The notes under the pieces were generated by a model. It was not told the origin of the DNA and did no database searches. It was given only the letters and a program-made list of their open reading frames with translations. Positions 35,645-43,130 of a DNA stretch of 43,130 bases are shown one piece after another. A program made the translations under genes and the position numbers. Each line of letters starts with the position of its first letter. Position 1 is the stretch's first letter. The stretch comes from an uncultured Acidobacteriota bacterium (GTDB lineage: Bacteria > Acidobacteriota > Terriglobia > Terriglobales > Acidobacteriaceae): contig CAIQPK010000089.1 of the NCBI GenBank assembly GCA_903873705.1, positions 1-43,130 on the forward strand. Direction: 5' to 3'.

Positions 35645-36241
35645 TCAGAAGCCCTCGGCCTGCTGGTAGTGCAGGGCGGTGGCGAAGGGGACGCCTGTGG
35701 CTTGCTCGATCTGGCGGTGGTCGAGGAAGGGTGCGACGTCAGTCAATTTGTAGGTACGCAGCGCGGCGGTGGTGGCTACCTGCGAGGCGGTCTGGGATTT
35801 CTGGAGTATGGCGGCGATGAGCAATAGCGCGGTTTGGACTGCGCCTAGCGTGGCCTGCGCGATGTTGCGGCTATTGGGGTTGAGGATGTGGGCAGCGTTG
35901 AGGAGGGCGGCGGCGTTGTCGTTGAGCAGGGAGTTGAGGATGCTGCTGATGACAGCGAGGCCGCTGGTGCTGGGTGCCTGGACGTAGGCGGCGCAGAGGA
36001 CCTGAAGCTGGGCGAGGCTGGATTGGGCTTCGGTGGTGGCGTTGGTGATGAGGGTGGCGTCGGTGGGGTCGATGGTTTGGGCGGCTGCGGCCGCAGTGGT
36101 GACGACGGCCTGGGCGATGGGGATTTGGCTGGCGATGTCGGCGATGGTTTGTTTGGCTGACGGGGTGTTGCAGCCGCTGAGGGTGAGTGTGGTGAGGATG
36201 ATGACAGGCAAAGTGAAGCGGCGGATGGTTGTCCGGGGCAT
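35645..36241 (-). CDS. Predicted lipoprotein of unknown function
   Basis: 198 residues. A type II signal peptide has a basic N-region (MPRTTIRR), a hydrophobic core and the lipobox LSGC. The mature part is Ala/Ile/Leu/Thr-rich and probably helical, with amphipathic stretches (IADIASQIPIAQAVVTTAAA, NAAALLNAAHILNP). I do not recognise a family. It is expected to be anchored in the inner leaflet of the outer membrane or in the inner membrane. Confidence 0.8.
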   Translation of the reverse strand: MPRTTIRRFTLPVIILTTLTLSGCNTPSAKQTIADIASQIPIAQAVVTTAAAAAQTIDPTDATLITNATTEAQSSLAQLQVLCAAYVQAPSTSGLAVISSILNSLLNDNAAALLNAAHILNPNSRNIAQATLGAVQTALLLIAAILQKSQTASQVATTAALRTYKLTDVAPFLDHRQIEQATGVPFATALHYQQAEGF

Positions 36242-36446
36242 AGGGTCCTCGATTCAGGTGGGTTAAATGGAAAACGCCGCTGGCTTGGGCCGGCGGCGCT
36301 GGTATTGGGTCTATTTCTATTTTAGTGAATCGAGGGGAATAACTGCGCCAAGTTTTTTCGGGGAATTTGTAGCGTGTTTTGTGAGGGTTGCGGGGTTTTG
36401 CAGAGGTGATGGGGGTTGACAGGATTTGGGGTGGGTTGGGGAGAGA

Positions 36447-36526
36447 GCATACCCCAGGGGCTAAAGCCCGCGTTGTTGGAGGGCTATGAGACCCAAGGCT
36501 GAAGCCTTGGGGTACCTTCAGGCAAC
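36447..36526. repeat. 80-bp dispersed repeat with two hairpins, copy 2
   Basis: Same length and order as 4065-4144. GGGCTAAAGCCC is at 36458-36469 and CCAAGGCTGAAGCCTTGG at 36493-36510. Relative to copy 1, a G-C stem pair has become A-T on both sides, keeping a perfect stem. Confidence 0.85.
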
Positions 36527-36654
36527 AGCAAGGACAGGCAACGGCAAGGACGGGAGAGTGAAGAAGCGTTGAAGCAGGTCCTTCGCTTCGCTCAGGATAA
36601 CAATTTCTCTTTGGAGAAATTGTCTGAGAACAGGATGAGAAAAGCGGGAGCCGA

Positions 36655-36783
36655 GGCAAGAGCAAGAGCAACAACAACAACAACAACAACAACAAGAGCA
36701 AGGGCAACAGCAAGAGCAACAACAAGAGCAACAACAAGAGCAACAACAAGAGCAACAGCAAGAGCAAGAGCAACAACAGAAGC
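36655..36783. repeat. AACAAC/AAGAGC simple-sequence tract, 12-bp period in part
   Basis: About 130 bp built from GCAACA, ACAACA and AAGAGC units. The central part repeats a 12-mer of the form AACAACAAGAGC. It lies between the two TCCTTCGCTTCGCT direct repeats, downstream of hairpin repeat copy 2. Confidence 0.8.
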
Positions 36784-36951
36784 AGATTCCTTCGCTTCGC
36801 TACGGAATGACAATTGTTTTTTTCTTTGGGGGAGGGTGAGTTGAAGAAATTTGTGGTGAGTTTGCAATATTTGCGCGTCTGGAACGTTAACTAGTACATG
36901 GCGCTCATGCCGTCGCGGTAGTAAGGCGACGGTTATGAGGGACGGAGTTGG

Positions 36952-37518
36952 ATGGCTGGCAAGGAATGGACGATCGACGAGCAGGACCAGTTCATTGCTG
37001 AGGCCATTGAGCGTGATGAGCCGCGGTTGCGGCGATTTATTCGGCAGCGAGTGCTGGATACCAGCGATGCGGAAGATGTTTTGCAGGATGTGTTTTATGA
37101 GTTGATTGCCACGTATCGGTTGATGAAGCCGGCGGAGCAAGTTACTGCGTGGCTGTTTAGAGTGGCGAAGAACCGGGTGACGGATTTGTTTCGGCGGCGA
37201 AAGGTGGGATCACTGAATGAGCCGGTGAGCGGGGCTGAGGATGCTCCGATGCTGGAGGACCTGTTGCCTTCGCCCGATGCGGGACCGGATGCCGTTTTTG
37301 CGCGCAAGGTGTTGATGGAAGCGCTGGATGAAGCGCTGGAAGAAATGCCGGAGGAACAGCGCGAGGTGTTTGTAGCGCATGAGTTCCTGGGCAAGAGTTT
37401 CAAACAGTTGTCGGAAGAGACGGGTGTGAGCGTGAATACGCTGCTTTCGCGGAAGAGGTATGCGGTGCTGCAGTTGCGGGAGCGCATGCAGGAGCTGGAT
37501 GAAGTGTTGGAAAGATGA
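36952..37518 (+). CDS. ECF-type RNA polymerase sigma factor
   Basis: 188 residues. Region 2 (RDEPRLRRFIRQRVLDTSDA, EDVLQDVFYELIATY, TAWLFRVAKNRVTDLFRRRK) and region 4 (EALEEMPEEQREVFVAHEFL, GKSFKQLSEETGVSVNTLLS, RKRYAVLQLRE) match RpoE-like sigma factors. An acidic linker separates them. No anti-sigma with a zinc motif follows; instead a small membrane protein starts 10 bp downstream and may play that role. Confidence 0.94.
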   Translation: MAGKEWTIDEQDQFIAEAIERDEPRLRRFIRQRVLDTSDAEDVLQDVFYELIATYRLMKPAEQVTAWLFRVAKNRVTDLFRRRKVGSLNEPVSGAEDAPMLEDLLPSPDAGPDAVFARKVLMEALDEALEEMPEEQREVFVAHEFLGKSFKQLSEETGVSVNTLLSRKRYAVLQLRERMQELDEVLER

Positions 37519-37528
37519 GGATTTGGCG

Positions 37529-37882
37529 ATGAAGGCTTTCAAGGTTTTGAAGATTGTTGTGCTGGTGCTGGTGTGCGCTGCGGTGATGTCGTACGTGGTG
37601 ATGCAGTTGTGGAACTGGTTGATGCCGGCGGTGTTTGGACTGCGCGTGATTTCGTGGACGCAGGCGCTGGGTCTGCTGGTGTTGAGCAAGCTGCTGCTGG
37701 GTGGATTTCATCGCCATGGCGGGCGGTGCGGCGGCGGATGGAAGGGCAGCATGGGCGAGCGCTGGTCTCGGATGAGCGAGGAAGAACGCGCGCAGTTCCG
37801 GGCTGGGATGCGGGGACGCAGAGGCTGCTTCGGTGGCCGTGACAAGGACGAAACGGGAACCAGTGACGCGGCGAGCGCGTAA
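37529..37882 (+). CDS. Small two-helix membrane protein cotranscribed with the ECF sigma factor
   Basis: 117 residues from the ATG at 37529. Two hydrophobic segments (VLKIVVLVLVCAAVMSYVVM and ISWTQALGLLVLSKLLLGGF) are joined by QLWNWLMPAVFGLRV. A Gly/Arg/His-rich cytoplasmic tail with MSEEERAQFRAGMRGR follows. I believe similar proteins with the LWNWLMP signature often follow sigma factor genes, but I know no function. Sigma regulation is an inference from gene order. Confidence 0.75.
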   Translation: MKAFKVLKIVVLVLVCAAVMSYVVMQLWNWLMPAVFGLRVISWTQALGLLVLSKLLLGGFHRHGGRCGGGWKGSMGERWSRMSEEERAQFRAGMRGRRGCFGGRDKDETGTSDAASA

Positions 37883-37890
37883 GGATAAAG

Positions 37891-38079
37891 ATGATTGTGA
37901 GCAGGGTACAGATCGAGTTTACTGAGGCTTGCTGGGCGGTTGCAGGTAAGTCGAGTGAGAGGGTGAAGCGGGTTTTTGGGAAGGTTGCGATGGGGGTTGA
38001 GGAGCCGAAGATGGAGGAGAAGATGTCGCTTGGGGAGTTGCTTTATTCGGTGTTGGTGGGGGAGGGTGTGGGGGTTTAG
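37891..38079 (+). CDS. Possible small protein, 62 residues
   Basis: The ATG is eight bases after the previous stop codon, with AAGGA about six bases upstream, so it could be the third gene of the sigma operon. The product (MIVSRVQIEFTEACWAVAGK onward) has no signal peptide, helix or family I recognise. It may be spurious. Confidence 0.35.
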   Translation: MIVSRVQIEFTEACWAVAGKSSERVKRVFGKVAMGVEEPKMEEKMSLGELLYSVLVGEGVGV

Positions 38080-38109
38080 GTGTGGGGTTGTCTTGGTACG
38101 CGGTGGAAA

Positions 38110-38135
38110 CCCATGTCCGAGAATCCGGACATGGG
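38110..38135. terminator. 10-bp stem hairpin between converging genes
   Basis: CCCATGTCCG and CGGACATGGG enclose a 6-nt loop (AGAATC). It lies between the end of the sigma operon and the end of the opposed secreted-protein gene, so it could terminate both, or it could be a dispersed repeat. There is no T-run. Confidence 0.5.
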
Positions 38136-38196
38136 GCACCCCCCAATGTTTGAGGTTGGGGATTGTTGAGCTGAATGATGAGGTGGGGTGATTTCC

Positions 38197-38613
38197 TCAG
38201 GCGGGGGGGCCGTCGGCCCAGCCGGTGGGGGTCTTGTGGCGGTTGATGGCGTCCATGATGCGGGAGCGGGCTCGGGTGAGCTGGGCTTCGCATTTAGAGG
38301 CGTCGCCGGTTTTGGCCTGGATGTGGCAGGCGTTGATGAGGAAGACCATGTTGGTGGCATCGTCGGCGATATCTCTTTCGCGCGGGTTGTCGGCGAGCGT
38401 GACAAGGATGTTTTTGGAAGAGGTGAGCTGCTGAAGCTGGGCGGCGAAGATGTTGTCTTCGGCTTTGAGATCGATGGCAGAAGCATTGTCGATGACGGTC
38501 TGGGCGCCGACGACGAAGGTGTTACGGAGGGGACCTGTATCGGTGGGGAGCTGGGGCGGGGCGGCCTGGAACGCGAGGATTAGAGCGGACGCAAAAAGGG
38601 TTTGCAGGGTCAT
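38197..38613 (-). CDS. Small secreted protein of unknown function
   Basis: 138 residues. A short signal peptide (MTLQTLFASALILAFQAAP) precedes a mostly helical, polar mature part of about 120 residues with two cysteines (in NACHIQAK and SKCEAQL) that could form a disulfide. No family is recognised. It is downstream of, and on the same strand as, the hybrid kinase gene (19-bp gap), so it may be the last gene of that operon. Confidence 0.7.
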   Translation of the reverse strand: MTLQTLFASALILAFQAAPPQLPTDTGPLRNTFVVGAQTVIDNASAIDLKAEDNIFAAQLQQLTSSKNILVTLADNPRERDIADDATNMVFLINACHIQAKTGDASKCEAQLTRARSRIMDAINRHKTPTGWADGPPA

Positions 38614-38632
38614 GACTGACTCTCCTTGCCAT

Positions 38633-40174
38633 CTAGTTTATGTGTTGGCGTGACGCCGGCGGGAGTTCGCGTACGGGTAGAGCGGTGGGATGGTTGGCTT
38701 CTGCGGGGATGGGAAGGAAGATGCGGAAGACCGTGCCGCTGGCGGGTTTGCTGCGGATGCTGATGGTGCCGTGATGCTTGGTGATGATCTCGCGGGAGAT
38801 CCATAGGCCGAGGCCGGTGCCGGTGATGCCCTTGGTGGAGAAGAAGGGCTCGAAGATGCGGGCCATCATGGCGGGGTCGATGCCGGTGCCGGTGTCGGCG
38901 ATGGTGATGGAGAGGCCGTGGATGCCGGATTGCCAGTGGGTGGCGGGGGCGGTGCGGAGGAGGAGTCGGCCGCCGTTGTACATGGCGTCCATGGCGTTGC
39001 TGACGAGGTTGACGATGACCTGGCGGATTTCTCCGGCCTGAGGGAGAAGGACATGACCGGCCTCGAAGTGGCGGACGACCTGGATGTGGGTGTTCTGGAG
39101 GCGCGGTGAGAGGAGGGTGATGACGGACTCGATGAGCTCGTGGAGGTCGGTGGTGTCCTGGCTGGTGGAGCTGCGGTAGAAGCGGAGGGTCTGGACGGTG
39201 ATCTGGGCGACGCGGTCGAGTTCTCCCTGGGCGAGTTCGAGGTAGGTTCGGGCGTCGTCGGGGAGATTGCTGAAGGAGAGCAGGTAGAGGCAGTTGGTGA
39301 TGGCCTCGAGCGGGTTGTTGATCTCGTGGGCGATGGAGGCTGCGAAGCGGCCGGCTACGGCGAGCTTTTCGGTCTGGCGGAGGGCTTCCTCGCTGCGCTT
39401 CTGGAGCGTGAGGTCGGCGATGAAGGTGGCGAACTGGCGGTCGGCGGGCTCGGCTTCCGGGTTGAGGAGGGCGACGCCGATGAGGACGTCGATGGCAGCG
39501 CCGTCGCTGGTGTTGCATTGGGAGGCGAAGGGGGCGGCGGTGGCTGCGCCTTCGGCCTGGGCGGCGAGGACGTCGGTGCAGAGGCTGTCGATGGTGATGG
39601 CACCGGTTGCGAGCTGCTCGACGGGATAGCGGAGGAGGCGGGCGGCGGCGTGGTTGGCGAAGACGATGCGGCCCTGGTGATCGTTGAGGAGGAGGCCGAG
39701 TGGCATGGCGTCGACGAGGTGGTGGAAGCGTGCTTCGCTCTTGCGGAGGGCGAGCTCGGCGGCGAGTTTGTGGCGGCGGCCGCTGGCTTCCTTCAGCTCG
39801 CGGTGGACGGCGGGGACGAGGCGGGTGAGGTTCTGCTTGGAGACGTAATCCTGTGCGCCGGCGCGCATGGAGTCGACGGCGGTCTGCTCGGAGACGGCGC
39901 CGGAGAGCATGATGAAGGGGATATCGAGGTTGGAGGCTTTGAGGAGCTGGAGGGCTTCCGGGCCGCTGAAGTTGGGGAGGTTGTAGTCGCCGAGGACAAT
40001 GTCGGGGTGCGGCGAGTGGGCGAGGGCGTCGCTCATGGCGGACGCGGTTTCGACGCGGTTGAGCGAGAGGATGAAGCCGTTGCGCTGCAGATGCCGCTCG
40101 AGGAGAGCGGCGTCGTCGGGGTTGTCCTCGACGAGAAGGACGTTGAGGGGTTGGGCTTCTAGCTGGGAGGACAT
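38633..40174 (-). CDS. Hybrid sensor kinase: receiver-PAS-histidine kinase
   Basis: 513 residues, soluble. An N-terminal receiver domain (10-128) has phospho-acceptor Asp63 (VLGDYNLPNFSG) and the lysine in YVSKQNL. A PAS domain follows (about 145-260), then a DHp domain with His283 (ASIAHEINNPLEAITN) and an ATPase domain with NLVSNAMDAM, DTGTGI and GTGLGLWIS. Such receiver-first kinases usually take phosphate from an upstream kinase and respond by signalling on. The gene overlaps the single-domain receiver gene by 16 bp. Confidence 0.94.
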   Translation of the reverse strand: MSSQLEAQPLNVLLVEDNPDDAALLERHLQRNGFILSLNRVETASAMSDALAHSPHPDIVLGDYNLPNFSGPEALQLLKASNLDIPFIMLSGAVSEQTAVDSMRAGAQDYVSKQNLTRLVPAVHRELKEASGRRHKLAAELALRKSEARFHHLVDAMPLGLLLNDHQGRIVFANHAAARLLRYPVEQLATGAITIDSLCTDVLAAQAEGAATAAPFASQCNTSDGAAIDVLIGVALLNPEAEPADRQFATFIADLTLQKRSEEALRQTEKLAVAGRFAASIAHEINNPLEAITNCLYLLSFSNLPDDARTYLELAQGELDRVAQITVQTLRFYRSSTSQDTTDLHELIESVITLLSPRLQNTHIQVVRHFEAGHVLLPQAGEIRQVIVNLVSNAMDAMYNGGRLLLRTAPATHWQSGIHGLSITIADTGTGIDPAMMARIFEPFFSTKGITGTGLGLWISREIITKHHGTISIRSKPASGTVFRIFLPIPAEANHPTALPVRELPPASRQHIN

Positions 40175-40581
40175 TCGTTAAGCACCAACCAATAGAGGCC
40201 CAGTTGCCGGGTGGCTTCGGCAAAGTCGTTGAAGTTTACCGGCTTGCGGATGTAGCTGTTGACGCCGAGCTGATAGCTGCGGACGACGTCGCGCTCTTCG
40301 TCGGAGGAGGTGAGTACGACGACGGGGAGGGTGCGGGTGGAGTCGCACTCGCGGATGCGCTTGAGGACTTCCAGGCCATCGAGCTTGGGGAGCTTGAGGT
40401 CGAGGAGGATGACCTGCGGCTTGATGGGATTAGGGCCGCAAAGCATGTTGACGGCTTCTTCGCCGTCGCGGGCGACGATGACCTCGTTGGCCATGTTGGA
40501 CTTCTTCAGGGCGCGGATAGTGAGAGCTTCGTGATCGGGATCATCTTCAACGAGGAGTATCAGTTTGGTAGCGTCAGTCAT
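40159..40581 (-). CDS. Single-domain response regulator (Rcp1-like)
   Basis: 140 residues from the ATG at 40581, eight bases after AGGA; an ATG at 40587 overlaps the upstream stop codon as TAATG. Receiver only: Glu12/Asp13/Asp14, phospho-acceptor Asp61 (VILLDLKLPKLDG), TSSDEERDV and the lysine in YIRKPVNF. The pattern is that of Rcp1, the partner of phytochrome-type kinases. It lies between two kinase genes and probably shuttles phosphate between them. Confidence 0.93.
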   Translation of the reverse strand: MTDATKLILLVEDDPDHEALTIRALKKSNMANEVIVARDGEEAVNMLCGPNPIKPQVILLDLKLPKLDGLEVLKRIRECDSTRTLPVVVLTSSDEERDVVRSYQLGVNSYIRKPVNFNDFAEATRQLGLYWLVLNECPPS

Positions 40582-40586
40582 CGGCA

Positions 40587-42029
40587 TTATCCTAGCGTAA
40601 ACCAAAATGTAGAGCCGGAGCCGAGGGTGCTGTCGGCCCAGATGGTGCCGTGGTGGCGGCGGATGACGCGAGCTACGGTGGCGAGACCGATGCCGGAGCC
40701 CTTGAAGTCCTTGTCGCCGTGAAGACGGTTGAAGGCGCCGAAGAGTTTGTCTTTGTAGTGCATGTCGAAGCCGGCTCCCTGGTCGCGGACAAACCAGGCG
40801 TTCTGGACGTTGTCCCAACCGAAGTTGACGAAGGTTTCGGATTTCTTCGAGCTGAATTTGACTGCGTTGCCGAAGAGGTTTTCGAGCGCGACGCGGAGGA
40901 CGTTAGGGTCGGCGTTGGCGGTGAGGCCGGGTTGGATGTTGAAGTGGATCTTCTGCTCGGGGTTTTGATCGACGACCTGGCCGGCGACGCTGCTGGCGAG
41001 TTCGGTGAGGTTGACGGGCTCGCGGACGATTTCGGCGCGTGTGATGCGGGATAGCTGGAGGAGGGCGTCGATGAGCGAGCCCATGCGCTGGACGCCGGTG
41101 CGAACACGGCGGATGTAGTCCTTGCCGGTGTCACCGACGATCTCGCCGTAGTCTTCTTCGAGGGCCAGGCTGAAGCCGTCGATGGTGCGGAGGGGAGCGC
41201 GGAGATCGTGAGAGACCGAGTAGCTGAACGCTTCGAGCTCCTTGTTGGTGGCTTCGAGCTCGGCGGTGCGCTGCTTGACGCGCTGCTCGAGGGTTTCGTT
41301 GAGGGCGAAGATTTCGCCGGCTTTGATTTCGAGCTCGTGGCGGGTGATGGCGAGGTTCTTAGCGGTGGCTTCGGCCTGGACGCGGAGGTTGCGCTCGCGA
41401 ACGAAGTAGCTGAAGACGAAGAGAATGAGCAGGAGGTCGAGGACGCTGGCGCCGAGCAGGGTGTAGCGGACCTTGCGGGCGGCGGTTCGGGCGTCAGCGA
41501 TGCGCATGTTGAGGAGCTGAAGTTCTTCTGTTTCGGCGGTGTTGGCGAGCTGGCGGAGTATGTCCATTTCGGCTTTGCCGGCGTTCATGGAGGCGGTGAG
41601 GTTGTCGAGGTCGATGGACCGGCCGGGCATGCGCATGGCGTTGGCCTGGGTGAGAAGGGCGAGGCGATTTGCGAAGTGCTGGCGGATGAGCTCGATCCGG
41701 TCGTGCTGGGCGGGATTGTCCGCCGTGAGCTGCTGGAGGCGGGCCAGCTGCATGGGCAGCTTCTGCTGAGCGGCGTTGTAGGGTTCGAGAAAGCGCTGTT
41801 GCCCTGTGAGGATGTAGCCGCGGCTGCCGGTTTCGGCGTCGCGGGCACTGCCGAGAACGAGCTCGATCTGAGCGATGACCTCGTGAGTGTGGCTGACCCA
41901 CTGCTGACTGTCTTCGAGGGCGCGAACCGAGCGGAGCGCCATCCAGGCGTTGGCCGTCACAAAGAGGATGGCGCCAATAAGGATGACGGGTACGAATCGC
42001 CGGTTGAGGTGCGTGACTATTCTTTCCAA
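40587..42029 (-). CDS. CHASE3-type membrane sensor kinase, phytochrome-kinase-like catalytic part
   Basis: 480 residues. Helices at about 13-33 and 190-210 bracket a helical periplasmic CHASE3 sensor containing the diagnostic ETGSRGYILTGQQRFLEPYN. A coiled coil (about 215-265) leads to the DHp helix with His274 (AFSYSVSHDLRAPLRTIDGF) and an ATPase domain (NLFGNAVKFS, DQGAGFDMHYKDKLFGAFNR, GSGIGLATVARVI). This catalytic type is common in bacteriophytochromes and signals to Rcp1-like receivers, matching the next gene. It is first in a three-gene phosphorelay operon. The CHASE3 ligand is unknown. Confidence 0.95.
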   Translation of the reverse strand: MERIVTHLNRRFVPVILIGAILFVTANAWMALRSVRALEDSQQWVSHTHEVIAQIELVLGSARDAETGSRGYILTGQQRFLEPYNAAQQKLPMQLARLQQLTADNPAQHDRIELIRQHFANRLALLTQANAMRMPGRSIDLDNLTASMNAGKAEMDILRQLANTAETEELQLLNMRIADARTAARKVRYTLLGASVLDLLLILFVFSYFVRERNLRVQAEATAKNLAITRHELEIKAGEIFALNETLEQRVKQRTAELEATNKELEAFSYSVSHDLRAPLRTIDGFSLALEEDYGEIVGDTGKDYIRRVRTGVQRMGSLIDALLQLSRITRAEIVREPVNLTELASSVAGQVVDQNPEQKIHFNIQPGLTANADPNVLRVALENLFGNAVKFSSKKSETFVNFGWDNVQNAWFVRDQGAGFDMHYKDKLFGAFNRLHGDKDFKGSGIGLATVARVIRRHHGTIWADSTLGSGSTFWFTLG

Positions 42030-42255
42030 GGGCGTTCCTGACCGGCTTTCGGGGAGTTTCAGTTGGTTACTGGATGAGATGCCGGGAGAGGCACATTTAT
42101 TCGCCTGAGGCCGGCGAGTTTTTCTGCCGGGGTGCCGGACGTCTTGCGTATAAGCTCGCCGCGAGGGCGGGGACCGATCCAGGTTCCATGTAAAACAGGC
42201 ACTCCGCTATGACTTTGCAACTGTCATAACGGAGCGGCTGTTTGTTGCTATCCTT

Positions 42256-42272
42256 GACGCCTTGCTGGCGTC
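42256..42272 (-). terminator. Small hairpin after the beta-barrel gene
   Basis: GACGCC-N5-GGCGTC lies 11 bp beyond the stop codon of the beta-barrel gene. There is no T-run, so terminator function is tentative. The rest of the 253-bp spacer 42030-42282 should contain the promoter of the kinase operon, but I see no clear boxes. Confidence 0.4.
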
Positions 42273-42282
42273 GGGATAGGGG

Positions 42283-43130
42283 TCAGAATTTGTAGGAGAG
42301 GGCAAATGCCGGACGCGCCCTGGCCTGGAGATCGATGCCGGGAGCGATCTTTCCCGCTGCCTGCAGGATTCCGAAGTCCACATTGAGGGGTAGCCGTGCG
42401 CTGGGTAGTAAGCGAATGGCGTAACCCAACGTGGTGGGAACGGTAGCCGTGGGCAGGTTCTCGATGCCGTGGGGTTGCTGAGAGGCTTCGGCTGCCAGGA
42501 TGATGGTGCTCTTGCGGGGGCCGTGAAGTACGAAGGCGGCCGATCCGAAGGCGCGGGTGGCGAAGGCTGGTGCGTTACCGGCGAGACCAAAGAGCTGGGC
42601 GTTGGTGAGGCGGACGCCGGCCGTCAGGAGGAAGGGAAGATGCCTGACCTGCGTGATGGTCTTGCTGGCGGCGAGATAGGCGTCGCCATTGGTCGTATCT
42701 TTGTTCGCGATGACACCGCCGACGTTACGAACCTGGATGCGGGCGACGCCGCCGGCAGAGATGGCGGGAACCCATTTGGTCTTGCCTGCGTTTTCCCGGA
42801 TAAACGCGACCTTGCCATGGAAGGTGTTGAAGCCGTCGGTCCACAAGGGGCTGAGGGACGTATTGCTGCCGGTGGCATGGAAGGTGTGGGTGAAGCCGAA
42901 CTCGGTGCGGGAGGCGAAGCCGCTGGTGACGGAGAACTGGCTGAACTGACCGATGACGGGACCGACGTTGAGGTAGTGGAAGGCAACGGCGGGACCGGCA
43001 AGCTTTCTGCCCTCGGCGGGCGCGATGGTGTAGGCGAGAGGCGTGACGAGGACGCCGGTGCTGCCCTCCCAGCTGAGCTGGGCGCTGGCTTGCGGCACCG
43101 CGGTGAGGATCAGTGCGGCAGCCAAAGTAA
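42283..43130 (-). CDS. Predicted outer-membrane beta-barrel protein (partial, start outside window)
   Basis: The frame is open to the right edge. The visible N-terminus (TLAAALILTAVPQASAQ) is the hydrophobic core and cleavage site of a signal peptide, so the true start lies just beyond 43130. The mature part of about 265 residues alternates polar and hydrophobic residues with many Gly, Ala and aromatic residues (LSWEGSTGVLVTPLAY, SRTEFGFTHTF) and ends in FALSYKF, the terminal aromatic typical of barrel proteins. No family assignment is certain. Confidence 0.7.
   Translation of the reverse strand, partial: TLAAALILTAVPQASAQLSWEGSTGVLVTPLAYTIAPAEGRKLAGPAVAFHYLNVGPVIGQFSQFSVTSGFASRTEFGFTHTFHATGSNTSLSPLWTDGFNTFHGKVAFIRENAGKTKWVPAISAGGVARIQVRNVGGVIANKDTTNGDAYLAASKTITQVRHLPFLLTAGVRLTNAQLFGLAGNAPAFATRAFGSAAFVLHGPRKSTIILAAEASQQPHGIENLPTATVPTTLGYAIRLLPSARLPLNVDFGILQAAGKIAPGIDLQARARPAFALSYKF

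Larger units (their letters stand above)
36242..36951. other. 710-bp gene-free, repeat-rich stretch
   Basis: I see no credible gene. It holds the second 80-bp hairpin repeat, a 14-bp direct repeat TCCTTCGCTTCGCT at 36579-36592 and 36788-36801 (209 bp apart), and between these an A/C/G simple-sequence tract. Frames through the tract encode poly-Leu or Ala/Arg/Thr runs and are artefacts. Confidence 0.75.

Noticed and set aside
35871-36776. Minus-strand frame beginning with a long poly-Leu run
   Set aside because: The Leu run is the AACAAC/AAGAGC microsatellite read backwards, and the rest overlaps the lipoprotein gene out of frame.

Overview
The window looks like a chromosomal segment of an acidobacterium, probably from the Acidobacteriaceae/Terriglobia. 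That is an inference from high GC content, S53 peptidases with Ig-like repeats and a characteristic C-terminal tail, dispersed hairpin repeats between genes, and a ba3-type oxidase. No rRNA or species marker is present to confirm it.

Layout. 1-13.9 kb: the 5' part of pdxS (minus strand, running off the left edge) with an AT-rich in-frame insert; a secreted M16 zinc protease; two tandem secreted S53-family proteins, of which the first is a degenerate pseudo-peptidase with a large Ig-like array and the second is catalytically intact; then polyphosphate kinase. 14.2-22.2 kb: a 7.9-kb integrative island inserted in the 3' end of tRNA-Asp and bounded by 46-bp direct repeats. It carries a tyrosine integrase, an excisionase-like HTH protein, a LysR regulator, virB2 and virB3 homologues and a virB4 gene cut off after about 43 codons. 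The cut lies at the stop codon of an oppositely oriented two-gene operon: a winged-helix/Fic fusion followed by an unrecognised 707-residue protein. A 36-bp operator-like element with covarying dyad arms lies upstream of both the xis-int unit and the virB2 unit, suggesting that LysR coordinates excision and pilus expression. Candidate integrase arm sites, three 25-nt inverted repeats and a two-repeat Fic promoter element lie near the att ends.

22.4-28.6 kb: a ba3-type terminal oxidase (small subunit IIa, subunit II with fused cytochrome c, subunit I), a SCO-type copper chaperone, a membrane-anchored monohaem cytochrome c and an OmpR/EnvZ-like two-component pair. 28.6-33.7 kb, minus strand: an Fpg/Nei DNA glycosylase, dTDP-rhamnose genes rfbD, rfbA and rfbB (rfbC is absent here), and glutaryl-CoA dehydrogenase.

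33.8-43.1 kb: a cNMP-binding/thioredoxin-reductase-like flavoprotein without the redox CxxC, a lipoprotein, a repeat-rich gene-free stretch, an ECF sigma factor with a small membrane protein, a small secreted protein, a tightly packed histidine kinase/receiver/hybrid kinase operon, and the start-less end of a predicted outer-membrane beta-barrel gene.

The strongest candidates for something undescribed are the Fic/707-residue operon replacing most of a type IV secretion locus, the LysR-linked paired operators, and the internal lipoprotein-signal-like cassette shared by the S53 paralogues.
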